From: an uncultured Oscillospiraceae bacterium | Lineage (GTDB): Bacteria > Bacillota > Clostridia > Oscillospirales > Oscillospiraceae | Assembly: GCA_947627285.1 (NCBI GenBank) | Contig: CANQVL010000015.1 | Coordinates: forward strand, 1 to 49,967 | Reading direction: 5' to 3' | Length of the DNA stretch: 49,967 nt | In this document: positions 1-7,541 of the stretch, piece after piece | How positions within the stretch are numbered: the first letter of the stretch is position 1 | How the letters are laid out: every line of letters begins with the position of its first letter | Program-made: the position numbers and the translations under genes | Notes under the pieces: generated by a model | What the model was told of the DNA's origin: nothing | Database searches by the model: none | The model's input: the letters and a program-made list of their open reading frames with translations, nothing else

Positions 1-2
1 CT

Positions 3-920
3 ATTGTTTTGATAATAACTATGTTATTGCTATTGGAATCCTGTGACATTTCCACCAAAAAAGGCAATTTTGCCAATGAATATAAAAACTATGGAAATAT
101 GCTCGTTTTAGGACTTGTAAATGATACGGATTTAACTGAAAATGGTGTAGTATACTTGAATGCTATTTCCGATAATCTTAACGTCCAGTTTGCAAATTTA
201 ACCGATAATGATTCGGAGTATATTTTGAAATTGTTTTTAGACTATAAAGAAATTCAATTTCGTATAAATGACGATTTAGTAAACTCCTACATCTTTCAGG
301 CCAAAGCGGGAGATTCGTATGTTTTCCCAGTTAATATTGATTCCACGATTGAGTTAAGCAATTCTCATATCTTGACTGCTGCCGTTCTGACCGCACCTCA
401 AAAACACGCAAAAGCAAGTGATTTCATGAGCAATTCATATGGAGTAGTATTGAGCTATGAGTTATCTCCTAAAATTGGAAACAGGGAGATAATACTGAGC
501 GATACATTTGATGAGCCTTTGGCATATCTTGAATTGAATTACCAAGGGCTGATGCTTAATTCTGATTTTGATGGCGTAGAAAATACTATTGTGCAATTTC
601 CGTCAAAGGATTACATTGCAGCGCCCGGTGATAAGATTGAGTTAGCTTACCGGGCCGGAAATTATGATAATGCGGAAGATATTCTGATTGTTGTTCTTGT
701 GGACTGGCAGCAACAATCAATTAACGGTGCAGACTACATATATATACGAAACATTCCCGGATATATAAGCTACGGTACATTAGAATTTACTGCACCTGCG
801 GAAGCAGGTGAATATGAAGTAACGGCTTTTGTTGTAGACCAACCATTTGAACTTAAAGATTCAGATTCTTTTCATACTCATGATACTGCCTATCGCTTTA
901 CCTTAACTGTTCAAGAATAA
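3..920 (+). CDS. Putative lipoprotein with Ig-like C-terminus, 5' end cut by window
   Basis: The frame is open to the window edge, so the true start probably lies upstream; the first in-window start is a TTG at 9. The N-terminus is a run of Ile/Leu ending in a lipobox-like LESC, so the mature protein would be a lipid-anchored extracytoplasmic protein. The remaining 290 residues are rich in beta-prone, acidic segments and end in an Ig-like stretch (EAGEYEVTAFVVD). I do not recognise a family. The gene is clearly more A+T-rich than the housekeeping genes that follow. It is closely followed by a terminator and the R1 repeat end at 1006-1031, which suggests it is cargo of an acquired element. Function unknown. 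Confidence 0.6.
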   Translation: MVLIITMLLLLESCDISTKKGNFANEYKNYGNMLVLGLVNDTDLTENGVVYLNAISDNLNVQFANLTDNDSEYILKLFLDYKEIQFRINDDLVNSYIFQAKAGDSYVFPVNIDSTIELSNSHILTAAVLTAPQKHAKASDFMSNSYGVVLSYELSPKIGNREIILSDTFDEPLAYLELNYQGLMLNSDFDGVENTIVQFPSKDYIAAPGDKIELAYRAGNYDNAEDILIVVLVDWQQQSINGADYIYIRNIPGYISYGTLEFTAPAEAGEYEVTAFVVDQPFELKDSDSFHTHDTAYRFTLTVQE

Positions 921-946
921 CTCTTTTTTTATTTATATATGTTATT

Positions 947-983
947 TCCATGCCAACATTTTTGGCGGCATGGATTTTCTTTT
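947..983 (+). terminator. Rho-independent terminator of the lipoprotein gene
   Basis: Stem TCCATGCC/GGCATGGA around an A/T-rich loop followed by TTTTCTTTT. The same hairpin position and much of the sequence recur next to the R1 terminus at 20573-20610. Confidence 0.65.
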
Positions 984-1005
984 CACATAATTGTGCAACC
1001 TGATA

Positions 1006-1031
1006 GTATCAATACTTATCTAGGAATGGGA
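1006..1031 (+). repeat. R1 terminal repeat (right end of an element entering from the left)
   Basis: A 26-bp sequence beginning GTATCAATACTT and ending GGAATGGGA. It matches 21342-21367 with one mismatch and the reverse complement of 20525-20550 with two. Similarity to the latter extends inward through about 960, including the terminator hairpin. It marks the point where A+T-rich DNA gives way to G+C-rich core genes. Confidence 0.7.
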
Positions 1032-1075
1032 GTATTATAATTGCCACATTAAATAAAATACCTATTGAAAAACTA

Positions 1076-1104
1076 TTGAAAAAGCGGCGGGACGGGGGTA
1101 TAAT
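1076..1104 (+). promoter_or_regulatory. SigA-type promoter of the DUF1858 gene
   Basis: TTGAAA (1076-1081), 17-bp spacer, TATAAT (1099-1104), about 32 bp upstream of the start codon. Confidence 0.75.
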
Positions 1105-1135
1105 AGGGGAGAAATAAAGATTGGAGGTCATTTTT

Positions 1136-1339
1136 ATGACATTTACAAAGGATACCATCGTCGCTGAGGTCATGATGAAGGCGCCCCAGGCTCAGCCCTT
1201 CTTCCTGAACATCGGTATGCACTGCCTGGGCTGTGCCCTCGCCACCGGCGAGTCCATCGAGCAGGCGTGCAACGCCCACGGGGTGGACCCGGACACCTTC
1301 CTTGAGGAGCTCAACGACTTTTTGGCTTCCGAGGCGTAA
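1136..1339 (+). CDS. DUF1858 (hybrid-cluster-associated redox disulfide) domain protein
   Basis: A 67-residue protein that fits the DUF1858 domain: an N-terminal TKDTIVAEVM, then a CxxC pair (HCLGCALA) and a SIEQACNAHGVDP segment. The family is a small, cytoplasmic, probably redox-active disulfide domain often found alone or fused to other proteins in anaerobes; its partner is not known. The start is ATG 1136, because TTGGAGG at 1121-1127 is the ribosome site; the TTG at 1121 belongs to that site. It has its own strong promoter and a short distance to trmK. Family assignment is confident, function is not. Confidence 0.88.
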   Translation: MTFTKDTIVAEVMMKAPQAQPFFLNIGMHCLGCALATGESIEQACNAHGVDPDTFLEELNDFLASEA

Positions 1340-1405
1340 GGCTTTCAAAACAAAAAAGAGGGGCGGGCGGAATGCCCGCTTCTGCTGTGTGGGGGGGTGA
1401 TTAGC

Positions 1406-2086
1406 TTGAGGCTGTCGGCTAGGCTTGGCTCTGTCGCCGCGCTTGCGGGGACGGGGGAGAGCGTCATAGACGTGGGGACGGACCACGGGTATTTGCCGGC
1501 GTACTTCGCGCTGACGGGCAGCTTTTCCCGGATCGCCGCCTCCGACGTGAGGGAGCTCCCTCTTGCCGGGGCGCGGCAGACGGCAAGGAGCCTGGGGGTG
1601 GAGGACAGGATAAGCTTTTACCTCTCCGACGGGCTTGCCGGTGTGCCGGAGATCTTTGAAACGGTTGTTATCGCCGGAATGGGCGGGGAGACCATGGCGG
1701 GGATACTGTCGGCGTGCCCCTGGATCGCCTCGGCAAGGCTCGTGCTGCAGCCACAAAGCAAGCTCCGGGAGCTGTCCGCGTGCCTTGAGGCGCTGGACTT
1801 CGGTTACGAGGACGCGTGTATCACACAGGACGGCGGGAAGCTCTACCCGGCGTTTTCTGCGCGCAGGGGCGCGGAGGAGTGGGACATGGTGAGAGCGCTT
1901 ATATTGAGGCGTGACCCCCTTTTGGGGCGGTGGGCTGGTATGCTTGCTGACCGCCGGGAGAGGGCGCTGGAGGGCCTCAGAGGGGGCGCGGACGCCGCCT
2001 CTGAGCGCGCGGGCGAGCAGGAGGCGCGGCTGGGCGCGGAGCTGAGGGCGCTCAGGGATATTGTAAAGGAGACTGAAAAATGGTAA
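1406..2086 (+). CDS. trmK: tRNA (adenine(22)-N1)-methyltransferase TrmK
   Basis: Class I SAM-dependent methyltransferase that makes m1A22 in tRNA. The first 110 residues carry the Rossmann SAM site (DVGTDHGYLP, with ASDVRELPL following) and the family motif IAGMGGETMAGIL. The C-terminal part is a charged helical region (RERALEGLRG, AGEQEARLGAELRAL). The best start is TTG 1406, giving MRLSARL as in other TrmK proteins, because a GGGGGGTGATT Shine-Dalgarno sequence (1392-1402) sits just before it; the GTG at 1397 is inside that site. The stop overlaps the start of the Nif3-family gene by 7 bases, the conserved trmK-nif3 arrangement of Firmicutes. Confidence 0.92.
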   Translation: MRLSARLGSVAALAGTGESVIDVGTDHGYLPAYFALTGSFSRIAASDVRELPLAGARQTARSLGVEDRISFYLSDGLAGVPEIFETVVIAGMGGETMAGILSACPWIASARLVLQPQSKLRELSACLEALDFGYEDACITQDGGKLYPAFSARRGAEEWDMVRALILRRDPLLGRWAGMLADRRERALEGLRGGADAASERAGEQEARLGAELRALRDIVKETEKW

Positions 2087-2841
2087 GGATAACGGATATT
2101 TTCGACAAGCTCAGGGAGCTGGCGCCCCCGGAGCTGAAGCTGGGCTTTGACAACGTGGGCCTTCTGGTGGGCTCCTGGGAGGACATGATAGGGCGCGTCC
2201 TGGTGGCGCTGGACATAACCGACGACGTTATCGGGGAGGGAATGGAGATGGGCGCGGAGCTCATAGTCTCCCACCACCCCATGTTCTTTGAGCTGAAAAA
2301 CGTGACGGATTCGGATGTCACGGGCGCTCGGGTTTTGAAGCTCGCCAGGGCGGGAATGAGCGCCATTTGTATGCACACGAACCTGGACATAGCCCCCGGC
2401 GGGGTAAACGACGCGTTGGCGGAGACGCTGGGGATAGCCGACGCCGTCCCATTTGGGGAGGAGTCCTGCGGGCGGATAGGCTGGGTGGAGGAGCAGGAGC
2501 TCGGGGACTTCCTCGCCCGCGTCAAGGGCGCGCTGGGAGCCGAGGGACTTCGGTTCGTGGACTCCGGCAGGAGCGTTCGCCGTGTCGCCGTCCTGGGCGG
2601 CGCGGGAGGCGGGAATATGCTGGAGGCGGTAGAGGCCGGGGCGGACACCTACGTCACCGCCGACGTGAAGCACCACCAGTTCATTGACGCTAAGGAGCTG
2701 GGAATAAACCTCATCGACGCCGGGCATTTTTCCACGGAGAACGTGGTGGTCCCCGTGCTCGCCGAGCTTTTGCGGGACGAGTTTTCGGAGCTGGACGTGA
2801 GGATTTCCCGGGTACACACCCAGCCGGAGAGATTTTTTTGA
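2080..2841 (+). CDS. Nif3-like dinuclear metal-center protein (YqfO family)
   Basis: 253 residues, the short form of the NIF3/YqfO family without the inserted PII-like domain. Metal-ligand motifs are visible in order: SHHPMFF (about residue 66), MHTNLD (about 100), VKHHQF (about 197) and DAGHFSTE (about 211). Members form toroidal hexamers with a dinuclear metal site; the name GTP cyclohydrolase I type 2 is used in databases but the role in Firmicutes is not settled. The gene overlaps trmK, so the two are cotranscribed and probably translationally coupled. Confidence 0.9.
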   Translation: MVRITDIFDKLRELAPPELKLGFDNVGLLVGSWEDMIGRVLVALDITDDVIGEGMEMGAELIVSHHPMFFELKNVTDSDVTGARVLKLARAGMSAICMHTNLDIAPGGVNDALAETLGIADAVPFGEESCGRIGWVEEQELGDFLARVKGALGAEGLRFVDSGRSVRRVAVLGGAGGGNMLEAVEAGADTYVTADVKHHQFIDAKELGINLIDAGHFSTENVVVPVLAELLRDEFSELDVRISRVHTQPERFF

Positions 2842-2849
2842 GGACGGTA

Positions 2850-2878
2850 TTGATTTATTGAATTAAAATCGCTATAAT
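2850..2878 (+). promoter_or_regulatory. SigA-type promoter of panT-coaX
   Basis: TTGATT (2850-2855), 17-bp spacer, TATAAT (2873-2878). The predicted leader to the start at 2993 is about 108 nt and contains a CTTTCGG/CCGAAAG hairpin (about 2936-2960). Confidence 0.7.
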
Positions 2879-2992
2879 ATATCCGGCTCCGGGCGTCTCC
2901 GGCGCCAAGGGCCTAATTTATGCGCCGCATCCCGGGCTTTCGGCTTGACAGGACCGAAAGCGGAGGGAGCGACAGCAGGAGGTAATGTAAAA

Positions 2993-3592
2993 ATGAACAG
3001 CGAAAACTCTGTCAAGACGAGAAAGCTTGTGCTTCTCGCCATCCTCACCGCCATCATCGTGGTGCTTCAGGTGATCACCCAGTTCATCAAGCCGGGCTTC
3101 TTCCCCATCACCCTCTCCCTGACGCCGATCATAGTCGGCGCCGCCCTGTGCGGAGCGGGGGCTGGCGCGTTCCTGGGCTTCGTGTTCAGCGTGATGGTGC
3201 TTTTGGACCCCGCCACCGGCGCTTTTTTGGCGGTCTCCGTCCCCGGCACCGCGATCACCGTCATCGCCAAGGGCACGCTGGCGGGCCTTGTCTCCGGGCT
3301 TGTGTACAGGCTCGTTGAGAAGAAGAACGAGTACGTCGCCGCCGTCAGCGCGGGGATCGTAAGCCCCCTGGTGAACACGGGCGTGTTCTTTATCGGGTGC
3401 CTCGTCTTCTTCGCCGACTACTGCGTTCAGGTGGGCGAGAGCGTGGGACTTTCGGGGAACGCCTTTTACATGATCGCCACGGTGTTTATCGGGGCAAACT
3501 TCTTTATCGAGCTTGCCGTAAACGTGGTCCTCTCCGGCGTCATCGTCATGCTGGTCAAGAACGGGCGGAAGATACTGAAGCTGGACAAATGA
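2993..3592 (+). CDS. ECF transporter S component, probably pantothenate-specific (PanT-like)
   Basis: 199 residues, almost entirely hydrophobic after a short basic N-terminus (about six predicted membrane segments). Typical of energy-coupling-factor substrate-binding subunits: TRKLVLLAILTAIIVVLQ at the first helix, then GFFPITLSLTPIIVGAALCG, and GSM-like AGAFLGFVF. The start is ATG 2993, preceded by an AGGAGGT ribosome site. It lies 21 bp upstream of coaX, which together suggests uptake of pantothenate and its phosphorylation in one operon; substrate assignment is therefore partly by context. The shared ECF module (EcfA/A'/T) is not in this window. Confidence 0.85.
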   Translation: MNSENSVKTRKLVLLAILTAIIVVLQVITQFIKPGFFPITLSLTPIIVGAALCGAGAGAFLGFVFSVMVLLDPATGAFLAVSVPGTAITVIAKGTLAGLVSGLVYRLVEKKNEYVAAVSAGIVSPLVNTGVFFIGCLVFFADYCVQVGESVGLSGNAFYMIATVFIGANFFIELAVNVVLSGVIVMLVKNGRKILKLDK

Positions 3593-3613
3593 TTTTTTGG
3601 GGGCGTAAATAAT

Positions 3614-4384
3614 ATGCTTTTGGCGGTAGACATCGGCAATACCCACATCTGCCTTGGCTGTATGGAGGGGCTGAAGATACTCCGAATGGCGCGGCTCACC
3701 ACCAACAAGCTCAAGACGGACTTTGAATACGCAGCGGACCTGCGCGATTTCTTTGACTTTTTCAAAATCGACACGGCGGGGCTTGACGGGGCGATAATCT
3801 CCTCCGTCGTTCCGCCTCTGACAAACGCCTTCTCCAGGGCGGTGAAGCTCGCCACGGGCGTGACGCCGCTCATATTGGGCAAGGGCGTGAAAACCGGCGT
3901 CAACATACTTATAGACGACCCGGCGCAGACTGGCGCGGACCTGGTAGCCGCCGCCGCTGGCGCCATAAAGCTCTACGCCCCGCCGCTCATTATCATCGAC
4001 ATGGGCACCGCCACCACAATTTCCGTCATAAATAAGGCGGGCTCCTTCATCGGCGGCACCATCGCCCCCGGCGTGGCGCTGGGGCTGGCGGCGCTGAGCT
4101 CCGGCACCAGCCAGCTGCCAAACATATCCCTGGAGGCGCCGTCAAAGGTCATCGGCACCAACACCGTCGACAGCATGAAGTCCGGCGCCGTCCTGGGCGC
4201 CGCGGCGATGCTGGACGGCATGATCGAGCGCATCGAGGCGGAGCTTGGCGAGCCGGCAACGGTCGTCGCCACCGGCGGCATAGCCTCCTCAGTCGCGCCG
4301 CTGTGCAAACGGAAAATCGAGGTAAACGACGACCTGCTGCTCACAGGACTTGCGGTCATCTACGAGAAAAATAAAAGGAAATAA
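3614..4384 (+). CDS. coaX: Type III pantothenate kinase CoaX
   Basis: Phosphorylates pantothenate, the first step of coenzyme A synthesis; type III kinases are not feedback-inhibited by CoA. 256 residues, the usual length. Motifs: N-terminal phosphate-binding DIGNTH (residues 6-11), IISSVVPPLT, the catalytic-domain IDMGTATT (about 130) with the conserved Asp, and GGTIAPGV with its following loop. It follows the ECF S component directly and ends just before a strong terminator. Confidence 0.95.
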   Translation: MLLAVDIGNTHICLGCMEGLKILRMARLTTNKLKTDFEYAADLRDFFDFFKIDTAGLDGAIISSVVPPLTNAFSRAVKLATGVTPLILGKGVKTGVNILIDDPAQTGADLVAAAAGAIKLYAPPLIIIDMGTATTISVINKAGSFIGGTIAPGVALGLAALSSGTSQLPNISLEAPSKVIGTNTVDSMKSGAVLGAAAMLDGMIERIEAELGEPATVVATGGIASSVAPLCKRKIEVNDDLLLTGLAVIYEKNKRK

Positions 4385-4389
4385 AAAAC

Positions 4390-4428
4390 GGGACCTGCCG
4401 AAGCTTTCGGCAGGTCCCGCGCTTTTAG
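4390..4428 (+). terminator. Terminator after coaX
   Basis: Perfect inverted repeat GGGACCTGCCGAA/TTCGGCAGGTCCC with A-rich left and T-rich right flanks, so it may serve both strands (coaX and the converging DUF3784-type gene). Confidence 0.8.
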
Positions 4429-4454
4429 TCATCGTATTTTTGGAGCGGAATAAT

Positions 4455-4772
4455 TCAGAATACCCCTTTGTTGTATTTACTTTGTACCGCGACGATACAG
4501 GCGGTCCCGACGCATATGCCTATCAGGAGGACGGCAACGGCGGCTGTCCCGATGATTTTTGTGTCGGCAAACAAACCGACTATACCGCTGAGCAGCATCG
4601 CCAGGGCAAAACAAAACAGCGCCTTCCCAAATGCCCTTCCGTAAGCGGCTTTGTCCCGGACCCTGGTCTGATGGTACTCATGTATCAAATCGGTCCTGCC
4701 CATATAAATCGCTATGCTGAACGCCGAAAACAGCGCGGCGCCCAAAAACATGATAACGGAATAAACCAGCAT
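4455..4772 (-). CDS. Small membrane protein, DUF3784-like
   Basis: 105 residues with three predicted membrane segments: residues 1-24, about 48-68 and 75-97. The loop after the first helix (DLIHEYHQTRVRDKAAYGRAFGK) resembles the LIxGYN-type loop of DUF3784 proteins, a widespread clostridial family without known function. It is monocistronic and convergent with coaX. A consensus promoter is seen upstream. Family assignment is moderate. Confidence 0.75.
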   Translation of the reverse strand: MLVYSVIMFLGAALFSAFSIAIYMGRTDLIHEYHQTRVRDKAAYGRAFGKALFCFALAMLLSGIVGLFADTKIIGTAAVAVLLIGICVGTACIVAVQSKYNKGVF

Positions 4773-4833
4773 AAGCTCAGCACCTCCGAAAATACAGATT
4801 TGTAAAGTGGATTTATTTTTTAAAACCGGTTAC

Positions 4834-4862
4834 AGTATATCATATGGGGCATAAGCTGTCAA
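4834..4862 (-). promoter_or_regulatory. SigA-type promoter of the DUF3784-like gene
   Basis: Read on the minus strand: TTGACA (4862-4857), 17-bp spacer, TATACT (4839-4834). Confidence 0.75.
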
Positions 4863-4880
4863 CGTCCACTTCGGCGGGTG

Positions 4881-4909
4881 TTGCAAAAGGCGGGGGAAAG
4901 TGGTAAAAT
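4881..4909 (+). promoter_or_regulatory. SigA-type promoter of the MBOAT-SGNH pair
   Basis: TTGCAA (4881-4886), 17-bp spacer, TAAAAT (4904-4909), about 31 bp upstream of the start at 4940. Confidence 0.65.
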
Positions 4910-4939
4910 CTATGTACATTTGAATTCGGGAGTAAAAAC

Positions 4940-6397
4940 ATGAATTTTAACTCTCTTGAATATATGCTTTTCCTGCCGGTGACGCTGGCGCTTTACTATG
5001 CGCTTCCGGGGAGGGTGAGGAACCCGTTTCTGCTGGCGGCAAGCTACTTTTTCTATATGTGGTGGGAGCCCGCCTATGCGCTCCTTATGCTCTTTTCCAC
5101 CGCCGTGACCTACGGCTGCGCCCTGGCAATGGGGTCGGCGAGGGAGGGCGGGGCGCATAGGAGACGGGCGTGGCTCGTGCTGTGCCTTGCGGTGAACCTG
5201 GCGATTTTGTTTTTCTTCAAGTATTACAATTTCCTGGCGTCCTCGGTAAACTCTCTGCTTGGCAGGTCCTCCGGGGGACTTCCGGCGCTGGATATACTCC
5301 TGCCCGTGGGCATATCCTTTTACACCTTCCAGGCGTTGGGCTACACCGTGGACGTGTACCGGGGCGAGCTGGAGCCGGAGCGGAGCTTTATAGACTACGC
5401 CCTGTTTGTGTCCTTCTTCCCGCAGCTTGTGGCGGGACCCATAGAGCGGGCGGGGAACATTCTGCCGCAGCTCAAAAAGCGGCACAGGCTTGAGATAAGG
5501 AACCTGCCCGGCAGCGTTCTGCTTATTTTGATCGGCTTTTGCAAAAAAATGGTGATCGCGGACAACCTGGCGGTGGTGGTGAACGGCGCGTTTGCCGACC
5601 CCTCGGCATATACCGGCGCGCAGCTTGCCTTTGCGTCCCTCTGCTTTACCTTCCAGATATACTGCGACTTCTCCGCGTACACCGACATAGCCCGCGGCTC
5701 CGCGCGGCTTTTCGGCGTGTCAGTTATGGAAAATTTCAGGGCGCCGTTTTTTGCCGAGTCCATCCGCGACTTTTGGCGCAGGTGGCACATATCCCTCTCC
5801 GGCTGGTTCAGGAGCTACGTCTATATCCCTCTGGGCGGCAGCAGAGTGGGAAAGTGGAGGCGGATATTCAACCTGATGGTGGTGTTCCTCCTCAGCGGGC
5901 TTTGGCACGGCGCCGCCTGGACCTTTGTGCTCTGGGGCGCGGTCCACGGGCTCTATCAGGCGGTGGGCGTTCTGCTGGACCCTGTCAGGGAGAGGCTTTA
6001 CATGGCCGTTCCGAAAAACGCGCCTGCTGTGAGGGCGGTGAGGATACTATTCACCTTTACCCTCGTCTGCGCGGCGTTTGTCGTATTCAGGGCGGAGAGC
6101 ATAGCCGACGCTGTGTATATCCTGAAAAGCGCGGCGCTGGCGCCCTTCACGGGGCTCTTTCCCCTCGCCTTCGGCGCCATGGGGCTCACGCGCCGTATGC
6201 TTGTTGTGGTGGCGCTACACGTCGTTTTGCTGCTTACGTATGACGGGCTTCGGGATAAGGAGGCGTTTCTTGGGCGCGTGTCCTCCACGGTCTGGCAAAA
6301 GTACGCCCTGGGGCTTTTCCTCATATTCTCGATCTTGATTTTCGGCAGCTACGGCAAGGAGGTCCCCCGCCAGGTGTTTGTATATTTTCAATTCTGA
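4940..6397 (+). CDS. MBOAT family O-acyltransferase (AlgI/DltB-like)
   Basis: 485 residues, polytopic membrane protein of the MBOAT family, which moves acyl groups (usually acetyl) across the membrane onto extracellular polymers. The family signature is clear: ISFYTFQALGYTVDVYRGE (about 115-133), FPQLVAGPIERA (about 155), DFWRRWHISLSGWFRSYVYIPLGGSR (about 275-300) and the catalytic-His motif LSGLWHGAAW (about 320). The GGGAG ribosome site precedes ATG 4940. The next gene encodes an SGNH-like protein, the standard partner that carries out the extracellular transfer. The acceptor (cell-wall or capsular glycan) cannot be told from the sequence. Confidence 0.92.
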   Translation: MNFNSLEYMLFLPVTLALYYALPGRVRNPFLLAASYFFYMWWEPAYALLMLFSTAVTYGCALAMGSAREGGAHRRRAWLVLCLAVNLAILFFFKYYNFLASSVNSLLGRSSGGLPALDILLPVGISFYTFQALGYTVDVYRGELEPERSFIDYALFVSFFPQLVAGPIERAGNILPQLKKRHRLEIRNLPGSVLLILIGFCKKMVIADNLAVVVNGAFADPSAYTGAQLAFASLCFTFQIYCDFSAYTDIARGSARLFGVSVMENFRAPFFAESIRDFWRRWHISLSGWFRSYVYIPLGGSRVGKWRRIFNLMVVFLLSGLWHGAAWTFVLWGAVHGLYQAVGVLLDPVRERLYMAVPKNAPAVRAVRILFTFTLVCAAFVVFRAESIADAVYILKSAALAPFTGLFPLAFGAMGLTRRMLVVVALHVVLLLTYDGLRDKEAFLGRVSSTVWQKYALGLFLIFSILIFGSYGKEVPRQVFVYFQF

Positions 6398-6417
6398 GGG
6401 GGTCAATTCTGAGGGGG
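6388..6417 (+). repeat. 15-bp perfect tandem duplication at the MBOAT stop codon
   Basis: TCAATTCTGAGGGGG occurs twice in a row (6388-6402 and 6403-6417). The first copy contains the stop codon of the acyltransferase, the second provides the G-rich ribosome site of the SGNH-like gene. Confidence 0.9.
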
Positions 6418-6424
6418 CGAAGGA

Positions 6425-7417
6425 ATGAAGCGCAAAACAAAGGAGACCGTCGCACTGCTGCTTTCCCTGGCGATTTTGGCGGGAGGGTGCTGGTATATCT
6501 CGCGTATGTTCATGCCCGACCGCACCTTCTACGGGGCGGGCTGGAGCATGTACCGGCAGGAGAAGCGGGACAGCGTGGACGTGATGTTCGTCGGCTCCTC
6601 CTTCGTCTACTGCGACGTGATACCGGGAAAGCTCTACGCCGACACGGGGCGCACGTCCTACGTGGTGTCGGCGCCGGTCTGCACTATGGCGACCTCCTAC
6701 TACTACATCAGGGAGGCTCTGCGCACCCAGTCGCCGGAGCAAATATTCCTTGAGGTGTCCTCGATGTTTTTCGACGAGTATTCCCAATACGCCGACGTCG
6801 CCGTGGGCTATATGCCCTGGGGCGTCAACAGGCTGGGCGCGATATTTGCCTCCGCCGCGCCGGAAAGCCGCTTCGGACTGCTGTTCCCGCCGTACAGCTA
6901 CCACCAGCGGTGGCAGGAGATGGAGCTTCCCGCCTTTTTCAAAAGGGGAGACGAGACGCCGGACCCCTGGGCGGGGTATATGTACCTCAAGGAGGCGAAG
7001 CCCATGGAGCTGGCGCAGGCGGAGACGGTGGAGCTTGAGAGCATAAGCTTTGAGAAAAACTGCCGCTACCTTCAAAAAATCGTCGAGCTCTGCAAGGAGA
7101 GGTCAATCTCCCTCGTCTGCTTCATGTCGCCCTCCTGCCGTCCCTACGGGGAGGCGGAGCTGGAGCTTATCCGCGAGCAGCTTGGGGACGCCGGGCTTCG
7201 GGACTTCAACGAGGACATAGAGGAGATCGGGCTTGACCTGACGACGGATTTTTACGATGAGCGGCACCTGAATTTCTCCGGCGCCATGAAATTCAGCGCG
7301 TTCCTGGCGGAGGAGTACGGCGAGAGCTGGCAAAGCCTCCCGCGCCGGGACTTTGACGGGGAGCTTTGGTCCGCGAGGGCTGATAAAATACTTGCCCCCG
7401 ATGGGGGAGACGCGTGA
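6425..7417 (+). CDS. Membrane-anchored SGNH/DltD-AlgJ-like partner of the O-acyltransferase
   Basis: 330 residues with an N-terminal membrane anchor (about 10-28). The rest is extracellular and shows SGNH hydrolase features: a block I-like FVGSSFVYCD (Ser in place of the GDSx serine, about 55-64) and a C-terminal Asp-x-x-His site (YDERHLNFSGAMKF, about 277-290). It is 27 bp downstream of the MBOAT gene. By analogy with AlgI-AlgJ/AlgX and DltB-DltD it should accept acyl groups from the MBOAT protein and transfer them to a surface polymer. The exact subfamily is uncertain. Confidence 0.75.
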   Translation: MKRKTKETVALLLSLAILAGGCWYISRMFMPDRTFYGAGWSMYRQEKRDSVDVMFVGSSFVYCDVIPGKLYADTGRTSYVVSAPVCTMATSYYYIREALRTQSPEQIFLEVSSMFFDEYSQYADVAVGYMPWGVNRLGAIFASAAPESRFGLLFPPYSYHQRWQEMELPAFFKRGDETPDPWAGYMYLKEAKPMELAQAETVELESISFEKNCRYLQKIVELCKERSISLVCFMSPSCRPYGEAELELIREQLGDAGLRDFNEDIEEIGLDLTTDFYDERHLNFSGAMKFSAFLAEEYGESWQSLPRRDFDGELWSARADKILAPDGGDA

Positions 7418-7447
7418 ATACGCCGCATATAGACAAAATGAGTACCG

Positions 7448-7476
7448 CGGGTGGACCGACCCGCGGTATTTTTTGC
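7448..7476 (+). terminator. Terminator after the MBOAT-SGNH operon
   Basis: Stem TACCGCGGGT/ACCCGCGGTA with a short GGACCG-type loop, followed by TTTTTT. Confidence 0.85.
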
Positions 7477-7492
7477 GACGTCAGAGAAAAAA

Positions 7493-7513
7493 CCGGTGCT
7501 CTTTTTATGAGGG
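7493..7513 (+). promoter_or_regulatory. Candidate ECF autoregulatory promoter segment
   Basis: See 20442-20467: CCGGT...TTTATG...AGGG at the same distance (29 nt) from the start of the other ECF sigma gene. Confidence 0.35.
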
Positions 7514-7541
7514 CCCTGATTAAATGAGATGGGGGTGGAGC

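Noticed and set aside
2879-2992. THF or cobalamin-type riboswitch before panT
   Set aside because: None of the conserved boxes of those classes could be found; only a plain hairpin is seen.
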